Below, piece by piece: positions 37,201 to 49,200 of a stretch of 64,000 nt of DNA. Position 1 is the stretch's first letter. Every line of letters begins with the position of its first letter. Where the stretch lies: the NCBI GenBank assembly GCA_018806985.1, contig JADANN010000200.1, forward strand, positions 272,001 through 336,000, written 5' to 3'. The notes beneath the pieces were generated by a model, which saw only the letters and a program-made list of their open reading frames with translations, had not been told where the DNA came from and ran no database searches. The DNA comes from Angiostrongylus vasorum. Its lineage: Eukaryota; Nematoda; Chromadorea; Rhabditida; Metastrongylidae. The translations under genes were made by a program, and so were the position numbers.

Positions 37201-40200
37201 GACTCCGCAATGCAAGCCATATTCGAACTCCTGATGCAAAACGAAGGAGAAATAAACATGTATGGCTTCAAGATAGAGCAGCTGATGGCACTCTTAAAGA
37301 AGTGCTTGAGCTGCTCAATCTTCAGATGGTCCGGAAAGTACTACGCTCAAATAAGAGAGTTGGCAATGGGACAACGACTGGCACCAAGCCTTGCCATTGC
37401 GTTTATGTCTAAGGTGGAAGCACCGGTGACCGATCTCGAGTTGCTACTCTACTGTAGACATATAGATGACTGTTTTGTCCTTTGCTAAACACAAGAAGAA
37501 ATGGACAAGTGTTTCGAGTTGTTGAATGAACAGTCAGAGTATATCAAGTTCACCCGAGAGAAACCGAAAGAAAACTGGCTTCCATTCCTGAACGCCCAAA
37601 TTAGCCTGTCAGAAAATGGCTACATTACAAATTGGTACCGAAAGCCAAGTAGTAAAGACATCTTGGTTCATTACCTCTCCTCTCACCCCTCTCACACAAA
37701 AAGAGCGCTTGTAAGAAGCATGTTTCGAACAGCAACCAACATGTACACGGGAAGAGAGCAGAGAGAGAGCCCCGGAACTTGGCGCGGCAAATAGCCATTT
37801 CTAATGGCTACGAAAATGTAGCTCGGGACAGGTGTGGAGGAAATCCTAGGCCTCCAAAAGACAACTCTAACGATAAAATGGTCCCGTTTATCCTACCTTT
37901 CATCTCAAATGATGTAAGTGCAGCTATAAAACGCTGCTTAAGAAAGGAGGGTCTAGAGAATTCGGTAAACGTAGTTGAAATGCCACCGAGTAATCTTAGG
38001 CGCCAACTAGTTCGTAACCACCTATATGACCGTCTATGTGCAACGAAAAAATTGCATAGTTTGCCCTAATGGTAGAGACGGTGATTGCATGAACTCGGGT
38101 ACAGTTTACCTGATCTCCTGTAAGGTGCGGAGACGAATACTTTGGCGAAACGGGCAGACCCCTCTGTGTCCGCATAAAAAGAACACCTAGTCGGCAAACG
38201 TAAACCAAATACCCCACTAGGCACACATAGGACCCAAAGACATAGCGGAGAGGACTTTGAAGTACGTGTCACGATCCTCGCGCAGGAATCGAGAACACAA
38301 GCGCGCAAAACTCTCGAGGCGTTCTGGATTAATTCCAGAAATCCGAAAAATGAACCGCAGGGGAGAATGCCTCATTATCACGCGTGATATTGGGCAGTAT
38401 ATAAAGCTGTTATTTTGATGGGAGAGGCATATAACGCTTCCATGTGAATTCTGTGCTGTTGGTCTCCACGCGACATACTCAGTGGAAGCCTCATAGAAAG
38501 CGGTGAGTGTGTAAAGCTGTGTTCAATGTGATTAAAATCTTGGTTCAGCGTTTTCTCTGTTTGGTTATGGAGGTGTTTGGCCGAATAGATTGCTGTCAAC
38601 TTGACCTTTCCAGGCTGTGAGGAAGGCGAAATCCGCCGAAACGTCAGCTTGTTCGTTAATAAAGAGTAGAAAATAACACTTCGTGTTTGCTCAACAAGAA
38701 TACGAATAATCTAAACTTCAATGCTTCCACCTCCAGATTGTTCATATAAATTAATCAATGGTATCCACTGTAAGCCAGCTATTGTACGTTGAATCAAGTG
38801 AACATCAATGAAGTTGCAACCACATTGGGTCCGCTCGTATGAATGACTTCTAAGCCATTCATCCTTACAGAACCAACACATTGGCTCCAGATTTGCCTGG
38901 GAGGGTGGGAGGATAAAAACACTTGGTGTATGGCTAGGCTACCGAAGGTCATTGCATGGATCAAATGGTGCACTTTTGTTACTATTTTTTTAGAAAATGA
39001 GTAGTAGTGGGAACAGAGCTGAATATATCCTCTTAGCCTCACAACTATTTGATCTGAGGACCATCAAGTGATCCCTTAGGTCTACAGGACTGACTTATTA
39101 CTAGAAAGAGACCACACAAGTGTCTAAATAGAAATTTCCATTGATTTTTTTGCAAAATACTATTTTTTGAATAAAGTCACGGTGTTCCCTTTTGCCACTT
39201 TCATTGCTCTGTGAGCAGAAAAATATCAAAACTACCTTCTGGACAGGTATGTTAAGTTAGCATGTTTTTCTTTATCTGTCATTTTTAGCATTGTAAAAAA
39301 AAATTACAAAGCATAGCGAAAATATCGAAGAAGTGAAGCTCTAAACAGAACTTCAGCATTTAGAAGTGTCCGATTGATGTCTTACGTCAGCATGGTTGGC
39401 AACACCTTCATGATTTTGTCGACAGTTGTAATTTTTACTGTGAGTTCTATTAAGCATTGTTTAAATTGCGAAAGTATAAAGTTCGTCCATGACTAGCAAC
39501 CACAAACGAAACGGATATGTATGGACTTCACCTCTACACTTTTAAACTACACTTCCTTTTGTTGTAAAGAAAAAAAGAACTGGTCGGCAATGAAGGATTA
39601 GTTAATTGGCACTCTCTTGGAAGATTACTTTTAAAATCCTGAACGCCATCGGATATTCCGAAACATTGAGGATATTCTTCATTTTTTTCGACATTTTTTT
39701 CCAAAACAAAAATAAACTGCTGTTACCCAAAATCTACTATTAAAAGGGCGATTCTAAATAGAGGGTAAAGTATTCGATATGTATTAACACACATCCATGG
39801 AATCTTCCGTGTTCCACTAGAGTAGTTTCTTAAAGAAAAAAATGTTGCTTTTTTCCCAAAGTTTTCGTCGGAACAAGAAAACTACTGAGGTCGACTTTAT
39901 CTCTATGGCAAAATTAAGCAGGATTAAGCTTGTAATCACCCCTCACCTAGTGAAGAGTGCAGCATTACGACGGTAATAGCGGAAATTGCTTTGCCCTTTG
40001 CCAAACGTTGTGCGCTTCGGTGGGAGACGATCTATAGTTGATCGTACTAACGTGCTGACGTGGAACTTCCGGACTTCTCAGCTTCTGCGTTGAATTAATA
40101 AGGTTCTGCTTATCTATTTTTTGCTGATATGATGTGAACAACACACGGATCATTCTACTCCATCTAAGGAATTGAACGGCTCCGAAAAAGACGAAATCGC

Positions 40201-43200
40201 CAGAACGTTAGCAATTGTATTTGAAAAAGAACACATACCAACGTTGCGCTAGCTTAAACAGAGGTATGAGTCGCTTTGGGTTCGGAAACTAAAGGAGCCG
40301 AAGCTCTATGTGCCCTTCTTTGACTCAACGTTTCCCTCTGTGCAGTTTTTTTTGCCGTGGATTGATGTTCAATCACACCAAACATTCTGAGTACCTCCCA
40401 AAAAAACGCTTCGTCTCCTGAAATATAACCAGCATTTCAAAAGTCTAACGGAATGTGCCATAATTCAGGTATTCAAAATCTATCCTATCTTCGGTGTCTA
40501 AATAATATGCAAGACATAAACAGAATGTCGTGTAACGACAAGAGTCAGCGACTGCTGAACCGCATGGACAGTGGAATAGATTCGAAGAAATTTAAACGTC
40601 TTCCAATGACGACGCTCTATTGGATAGGGCAGGCAAGTTTATCAGTTGTCAGCTGCAAATGCCTTTTGGAGCACGAGATGACGCCCACATACGTATTTGG
40701 AGCAGATCACCGCTATTGACAAAGAACGCGAGAGAAATGAAATGAGCGAGTGCAAAAACATGCTTTGGTTCGGACTCCCTAATGAAGACGGACCGTCAAA
40801 ACATCTAATTAACTAATTAAGGTAGCTGTCCCCATCATCGTCAAGATGTTTGGTTCAGTGAAATTTGTTTAAAAATAAAACATAGGTGATATCGTCTCAT
40901 GGCGCACTATAACCAAAACGTCAGGAAAGGAATCATAGTTGCTTCAACCTTCCTTTCAATGTTCTTGACCATTCATCTCTTATCCTTATCCAATCAACAA
41001 CTTTTTTTTAATTAGGGATAAGAAAAATGAATCTCTAGACGTTGATTAATCCTTGAAGGATGCGCCATGCATTCGACTTCATCAGGTATCGTAAGAGGTG
41101 ATTGAGTGTATATCTGGTTTGCACAACGAATTTCAGTGGCCTAACGATGTATCAAGTGAGCACAGGCGTGCTTCCAGAGAAGTCTGGAACCAATTTGGCA
41201 AACCCGAATGGTAGGTTTGATGAGACCGTGGGGCGAACAAACTACCACGTGTCTGTTGCAGTGCACTCATAACCACTGCTCTACGCACAACCCTACTTAA
41301 CACTCAAAATCCTTCTTATTGAACCTCTAGGCTTAAAGAAATCAGTAGTGGCTTAAGATTAGCTAGCCATTAATTCCATATAAAGTAGTGGGAGATCCAC
41401 ACCCTCCACTTTCCTTATGGGTGCTGAAGACAGTGAATATCAATTCATAATTTCATTTCTTATCAGGAGAATCCCATCAGATATCGAATTGAAAAAAACC
41501 AAAGAGAAATTTTGCCAGCTTACTAGTTATGTCCTAGTGAATGCCAAATGTTTAGTTCACGGATTGCTTTCACTTTCAGCAAAGAAAGCGAAAACTGCTT
41601 TTTTACCTATTTGGATGCCTGGGTGGCCAGTCAAAACTGTTTACTGAGAAATTGTTTTTGAAGATTTTCATCCGAACAAGTTTTAGCAACTGTTGTCGGC
41701 CGAGCATGCCCTCGACTCATTGCCAGGTGTTACAGATTTTCGTGGGATTGTGTTCGCCGCTGGTTCTGTGATATATTCTTTTGAAGGGCAAGCTCTCGTA
41801 AGTTCATTTCCACCATCAACTGATCTACTTACTGCAAGCAATAAATGATTATTTTCCTTCTAACTGTAACGACTCATAAAGTAGCAGAAAATATTGATAT
41901 TGCCAAACATTTGGACTACAAGATAGAATCCACGAAGGCCACTAAAATATAACTGTTATCACCCCCCCTCCTCCTCCCCCTCCCCATTTAAAAATTGATA
42001 ATTTGCTGTTTGCTTGATAAGCGCACATAAAATTGTTACTATGCTTTTTGTTAAAAAAAACCGACATTACAGTGGATTTCCCTTTTCTAGAGCCTGGAAA
42101 GGTCAAGTTAACTGTAACACAGCCAAATACGCCCATAACCTCAACAGAAAAGCCATGGTACCTAGATTTCAATTGCATTGCAAACATAATGCCTTTTTCA
42201 CATACAGTGATAGCTTTCTGTAAGTCTTCTAGTGAGCATTTCACGTAGAGACCAATCGCACCGAGTTCACATGGATCAGTAGTGCGCCTGCGTTGGGACG
42301 CGCCCTATGTAGATGATCGAGCAGCATTAAGGTGTTCATAAGACGATCTGAAATCTGTTTAAAAGGCTCTATAACTATAAGAGAACCATGTTATTACATT
42401 GTTGGTCCGTCTACATAACTGATGATGGCTCTAACCTTGAATAATGATGGAATCGGCAGACGTAAGATCATCAGTGTGTTCTAACTTATGAGCTTTAATA
42501 ACTATGAAATGGGACATCTTCCTAATTCAATTAAGGTAGAGAGTTCGTAGTAATTAATAGTTAATTAGATGTTCAGATAGCGAACAAGTTTCTTGAAGAT
42601 GCACCTCTTTATTAGCGATCATCTAAAAAGGAATCCTAAAGTCAATACTGGGCATTGAACTGATAGGTCAAAGCCGCCTTACACTTTCTACTAAGACAAA
42701 TATGTGAGTATACGCTGACATCTTTTGTTTACTGTTCCATCATTATTTAAAGTTACACAGTTACAAAGTTACAAAGTTACCATCATCAGTTGTGTGGACG
42801 GACCAACGGATAGAATAACATGGTCTTAGCAGCAATATTTAGTCTGATGTTAAAACAGATTCCAACCCATTATACGAGCACCGGATATTCCTGGATCGTC
42901 TACGTAACGTTACTCCTAACAGCGCGTGCGTGATAAGTTCTTCGGCGTAACCTTCCTTTATACAAATGTGATGAATGAGTCCGCATTGCAAAGCATACTG
43001 GAACTCCTTATGCAGTATGAAATTGCAATAAACATGTGCGGTTTCTCCACGCAACAGCTCACGACTCTCCTAAAGAAGTACCTAAAAGGTTTTATCTTCG
43101 GATGGTCCGGAAAATATCTCATAGAAAATAGAAATGAGATGGTTGTCAAAAAAGCAATAGGAGGGTGGCTGACACCAAAGCATGCAATTACGTCATAAGT

Positions 43201-46200
43201 GGCAGTACCAGTAGCCGTTCTTCGGCCATTAACATTCATAGATGACTGCTTTGTCATCTACTCCACCTAGAGGAGATGGACAAATGCTTTGAGTTATTGA
43301 ACGAACACCCAGGGCACATAAATTTCACCTAAGAGAAACCGAAAGAAAACAGGCTACCTCTTCTAAGCGTTCACATTAACCTATCCGAAAACGGCTGCAT
43401 CACCAAGTGGTGCGGAAATCCAAGTTACAAAAAGCATACTAGTTTATCACTTCTCTTTCACTCTTAACACAAAAAACGGTTTTGTGAGATACGTGTTCCG
43501 ATAAAGTGCCAGTGGGTGCACATGAAGAGAGCAGAAACAGGAGACCCTGAAGTTGGCGCGGAAATGGCCATTCCCACTGGGCACGAAATCTTAACTCATC
43601 AGGATAGGTGTGGGGAAAAACCAGGTTTCCAAACAATAATTCCAGGGAGGATAATGTCCAGTTTATTCTGCTCTTCATTTCCAACGAAATAAGTGCAGCT
43701 ATAAAGCGTTGCTTGGAAAGGTATGCTCTTGAGCACTTCGTAGCCGTGCTTTAAATACCAGCAAACACTCTCAGACGCCAGCTAGTTCGCAACCGCTTAT
43801 GCGAACGCTAGTAAATCATTTGCTCTACCTACACGTTACTTGATACTTGAATGGCCCGTCCTCACTGGTCACTGGTTGTGCGGGCCCCAACATAATGTCC
43901 ATTTTTGGAGTTTTGCTGGTTAAGCCATTGTGATTTCCTGGGTCCCGAGGTCAGCTTGCCACAGGTCTTCACCACCAAAAGCAGTCGCAGCTCCTATTGA
44001 TCAGAGGGAGATTTACTACCATGCGACCTTGATACCAGGACGGTGGTGGGTCCTGGTATTGGCTTATTCTTAACTAGGCTTCCCTGATGGAAACGGCAGA
44101 CTCCTTCCCAGCTTGGGAGGCCCTACCAGGGGATGAATCCCCCGCTGTGCATCGCAGTCCGACACCAGAGACAGCTCCCAGCCATGATGAGGCGGCAAAC
44201 CGTTGGGAGTACGGTGTACCTAATCTCTCGTAAAGGGTGTTGGAACGAATAGATTGGCAAAACGGGTACACTACTGCGCGTACGTGTTGACGAACACCTA
44301 GTCGGTAAACTTAAAGTTAAACCAAACACTTCACTATGCGCACGTGGGACACAGAAACATAATGGGGAAGATTTTGAAGTACAAGTTACCATCTTCGCAA
44401 AGAAATCGAAGTGTTCGGAACGCAGAACATCGAGGCATTCCGGATAAATTCTAGGAATCCGAATGTGAACAGCAGGTAGGAGGAATACTTTACCTTTTAA
44501 TTTCTTCCTTCTATACTTTTTTATGGCAGGTTATTGAGCGAAATCCAACCACAAGATTGCTGAGATATTTGCAACACTCCGGACCACAGGTGTTTGCGGT
44601 GGGGAACGAACGCGCTATTGTCCTTTCCGGGGAGTAACGCGTTCACCACCACACTATGCGGGTCCTACGTTTCGCCTGTCTCTCAGCTAATTCTATCGAT
44701 CTGTGCCGTCGGCAATCACCCGTCAATGGGATTGATCTGGGGGAACCCACATCGGCATTGAACCCAGTTAAGCTGAGGCTGTAGTTGAATTCACAATATT
44801 TTACCTTTTACTTTCTGCCTTCTGTACTTTTTATGGCATGTTATTAATTATTAATATTATTATTACTTATTTTATTATTTATAATTATTAATATTATTAT
44901 TATTAATAACCTGCCATAAAAAAGTATAGAAGGCAGAAAATAAAAGGTAAAATATTGTGAATTCAACTACGGCGTCAGCTAACTGGGTTCAATGCCGATG
45001 TGGGTTCCCCAGATCAATCCAGTTGACGGTGATTGCCGACGGCACAGATCGATAGAATTAGCTGAGAGACAGGCGAAACGTAGGACCCACATGTGTGGTG
45101 GTGAACGCGTTACTCCCCGGAAAGGACAATAGCGCGTTCGTTCCCCACCGCAAACACCTGCGGTCCGGAGTTTAGCAAATATCTCAGCAGTCTTGCAGCA
45201 GGTAGGAATGTTTTGTTGCCATGCGAGGTCTCACGCAAGACCTCTTGCTGATATTTGAATATGAGAGAGGCACACATTACCCATCTATACAAATTCTGTG
45301 CGGTTGGACTTCACGTGAAATGCTCAGCGGAAAACCCATAAAAGGCGAAGAGTGTGCGATGGATTAATCTTGTCCCCAGTGCTGTTGAAACCTAGGTTTC
45401 GGATTTTTTTAAGAAGATGCTTAGCTAAGCCATCTGCTTGTCAAACTGCCCTTCCCAGACTCTGAGGAAAGAAAAATCCTCGAAAACGTTGGCTTTTGTA
45501 ATGAATAAAGGGTGAAGCAAGAACTTCGCGTTTCCGTATCAAGAAAACCGCGAATTATTTATGGATGCCTAGGATAACAGAAAGTCGCTCTTGGAAAAAA
45601 AATGATAGTTGTTCATCACGGGCGACCGTAGCTCGTGATTAATGAATCCCCATTACACATGCACACAGCACTAATTCGACGATGAACCGAATCATTGAAG
45701 TACTGGGATCCTTGTGAAGCAATGCCTAGAGATGCCCTGCAATACACAATATGTCAGCCCATCATTCGATTCGATGATCTGAGCTCATTAAACGTGCTTT
45801 CTAGTTGGAAAAATTGCTGCCGGACTTACCACGCGTTGATAAAATAGCGATTTTATATACTATTAGGCTACCTAAGTCATTTTAAAGGCCAGACACGCTT
45901 CTAAGCACCATTGAAGAGCTTGAAGTCGAATGCAAGGGGCACCGCTCAGGAATTGATCAACGTCAAACAATTTATCTGGTGGACAAACTGGTACCATATC
46001 TGCCTGCGAACAGCTCGTCGAACAGAAGGCGAGCATCTTAGGCGAAGCTATGGAAACGCTCTAGTAAAGCTATCCAAAGAATAGAAGGATAGTCACCACG
46101 ATCTGCATTCAACGATGTTCATCAGGAAGATCATATCCTCAGCAAGTGACCAGATCTACAAACAAATCCGACAACGTTCATCGACAATGGACGTAGGAGA

Positions 46201-49200
46201 ATGGCCCGAATATTTGGGTGTTGGAATCAACACAATATGTGAAGAGTCACGCAGAATAAAACAAAGGAAGAGGTAATTGAATGAACTGTTGTCCATGCAG
46301 TGACCTATAAGAAACTACCGATAAATCAAACCAGCGTTTTATGCTACAAAAGAAGACCAGTACTACTTTACACACCTCAGAGGGATGGAAGTCTTGGTTG
46401 GCCTAGGTTAGGCAATCGAGCTAACGTACTTATGCACCGAAGGGTGCCTCTAACCGTTGTACTATGAGCACCTTCAAAGTAAATGGATGAATAAAAATCA
46501 GTTACAACGACCAATAATGCCGAAATGTTTTTTGGTTTTATTTAGCCAATTTTCACCTTGAAACAGCAGTATTTTATCTCTTTACAGATCAACAGCTTAC
46601 TGAGAGAAGGTCCGGAGTGTAACCAAGAAAGCGTTGATAAAAATCACCTTCAAATTTGTAGCATAATTTTTTCAACTGGTTCTTCTAACGGAAGCAAATA
46701 ACGTAGTGGTAGTGATCTCATCCATTACACGGATGGTCCAACCCACACAGGGTTGGCCCAGTACCGGACCTACTAGGCCTCTCATCCCTTTGGGGGTCGG
46801 GAAATTGGTAACAGACTTCTCTGGGACAAGCTCATTTTTTCCCATCTACGCTTAAAAGCCCTATTACAGCCCTCCCAGGATTCCAGGGCGAATCAACTTG
46901 GCAATTTAAGACATTCGTGACGAACGTGCAATCTTTCTATGCTCCAGCCAAAGCCGTTCGAAAGAGTTTGGTGTCGTTCGTTAATGCTGAGTGCGAGCAA
47001 ACGAATCGAATGCTGGAACTACTGCACAGTGTGTAGATGTGGTGACGACCTACGTAATACAAAGATAATCAATATTATCCAGATAATTTCCATTGATGTA
47101 CTACTGCTTTTCATCAAGCCTCAAATCTGCAACTGTTTGTGGTGACGGAACGCTTTCAATCGGGTTAAGAATCCAGGGAGAAAATCTCTTTCAGACAGTG
47201 AAATATCATCCATGTTCAGAAGGGATTTATTCCAGAGCCCGAATACTTTTCAGTGGACGCCGAACATCTATTTGTTGAAATAGGCATCATAAAAGTGTTC
47301 AGATACTTCCACTCGAAAACAAAATGAAACATCCAATTGAAATGCGAGGCTGGACTGGAGTGTTGTCCACAGGAATATCATTAGTACGTTTCTTACTCTT
47401 CACTCTTTGAAAAATTAACTTTTCTTTCAATAGTTGTTGAGAAAACAACAGAAATCGAGCTGCGGAAGAAATCCGTTTAACATTTTATTTAACCACAGTG
47501 ATTCTACTAAAATACTTTGATTGAGGATAGAATAATCCCTTTATCCCCTAAAATTGATCTCTATTGGGCTTACAATTATTACTCATTTCGAAGCTCTAGT
47601 GAATTTTCTTTTTTAAAAAATTCACTGCTTGTAACTTTGCTGGGCATAAAGTCAGCTCCCTACAGCAATGCTCGTTAGGCCATCGTTTCGAAAGGTGCGA
47701 GGTTGCGTCTCATTCCTCGAAGTTTTAACATTTGTGAAACAAGTGACTGCTATCTTGAAGACTTTAGATGCCATTTCGTAACATTGTTACTTTATCGTTT
47801 TTCTCCGTGACAGATCTCTCGTTATTTTTTAATGTTGATGTTTTGACACTTGGTTCGGTTATAAGAGATCGAAAGTGTTTTCCTCCATAGAAAGCACCGC
47901 GTGAAGCAGTTGAAGTCTATCACCTGTTTCACCTGTAGTCTCGTTGATCGTCGAGTAATTCGAGCGGGCACCAATAAATCTTCCATTTTTCCCTGTCGCG
48001 TGCAAGAGCAGCCCAGTGGATTCTGCTCGCTCTAGGGACTCGTCGAACATCATATCTTTCTTCTAGGCTTTTCGTGAAGAACGAAGACCATCGGATCGGT
48101 GGTCTTCCTGCTGTGCGTTTGACATCCCGAGGAATCCAGTCATTAACGGCTCTTGTCCATCGGTTGTCATTCATACGCATTACGTATCCGGCCCACCTTA
48201 TCTTCAACTGTTTGCCGTACAGAACGGCATCTTTGATTTTTGATCGTTGACGCAGGTCAGAGCTTTGGATTCCTTCCCTTACTTGCGTGACACGGGATAC
48301 TCCTAGCATCGCCCTTTCGATTGCGCGCGCGTTCAATAACGCTGAGTGGTCTTTCATCCTGCTTACGCAGCGACCAGGTTTCTGGCGCATACTTTAACGG
48401 CAGAAGGTACCGATGAGTCATCAGGAAGTCGAGTGTTCTTTGTTCTCTTCACTACATCCTCGATGCTCTTGAAAGTCCGGAAGCCACTCGTTTCCTTCTG
48501 CTCAACTCTGAAGCTAAGTAATTCATCATGTTGATTTCCCAGCCTAGATAGTCCCTGTCGAATATCGCATCTGCATAGTGTGGTCTATTCGCTGATGTGA
48601 CAGCTGTCTCAAGGAGGTGGCCGGATTTGCTCATGGGCTCGTTTAGCACTTAGGGCCTAGATGCTGAGATCTGTTACCTTCCCCCCTCATTTTTACCACA
48701 GTCAGTTGTCGGAACGTATTCATGATAGGATCAAATGTAAGAAGTAACCCCCTGAAACCACTTCCTAGATGCGTTAGGGACCTCTAGCACAAGGTATGCC
48801 GCTCATATTGTAGCCATGTCACAATTCTCATCACCGACGGCGATAAGTAGGTGTCACTACTTTCAGGTGACAATTATGTATGCGGCGTGCGGATTTTTCG
48901 GCTATATCACTTACGGAGAAGCTGTGAAGGAGAGCATTACGCTAAACATGAACAGCGGCTAGTAAGTTGATAGTACAATGATACTTTTCACTTGTTTCTT
49001 CAACTTTAGACAATTTTCGAAACAAAGATATATGGTATTATTCGTTTTCTTACATATGGAAAGTAATTAAAAGTCAACTCGCTAACTATCAGGACAAGGA
49101 TAACAAACGACATAAGCATAAGTCAACATCCAGTAGCTCACCTGCAACATTCATTAGCCAATGTTTAAGTCATAAATAAGTATTCTTCTTTTCAGTCTGT

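Larger units (their letters stand above)
35709..38710 (+). mobile_element. Penelope-like element, near full length, inactive
   Basis: Bounded by a perfect 30-bp direct repeat beginning tcgtgtttgctcaacaagaa (35,709-35,738 and 38,681-38,710), the partial terminal repeat expected of this class. Coding remnants run in order: N-terminal region (35,771-36,316), reverse transcriptase (36,540-37,790) and a decayed GIY-YIG endonuclease (38,095-38,330). The 3' end carries the hammerhead-like unit at 38,612-38,648. Frameshifts and at least one stop inactivate it. It sits in sense orientation in intron 6. Confidence 0.88.
32754..39363 (+). other. Intron 6 (6.6 kb)
   Basis: The largest intron. It contains a 34-bp triple tandem repeat, one copy of the 390-bp repeat, a near full-length Penelope-like element and a partial SINE, listed separately. 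No host gene was recognised inside it; the long antisense frames at 32,988-34,052 have no domain. Confidence 0.7.
42330..45545 (+). mobile_element. Penelope-like element, decayed, doubly interrupted
   Basis: Sense copy with heavy decay. RT remnants include FLYTNVMNESALQSILELLM (42,955), FGWSGKYLIENRNEM and FIDDCFVIYS (43,235, catalytic motif as F-I-D-D). A thumb-region remnant follows to about 43,810. It is interrupted by the 390-bp repeat (43,837-44,209), resumes in the GIY-YIG region (44,214-44,470), is interrupted again by a large inverted-repeat MITE (44,483-45,195), and ends with the 3' untranslated part and hammerhead-like unit (45,200-45,545). Confidence 0.8.
41798..47302 (+). other. 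Intron 8 (5.5 kb) with nested transposons
   Basis: Contains an inverted Penelope terminal fragment, a decayed Penelope element interrupted by two other insertions, and SINE fragments near 45,885 and 46,690. A C-rich tract lies at 41,960-41,986. No host gene recognised inside. Confidence 0.7.
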
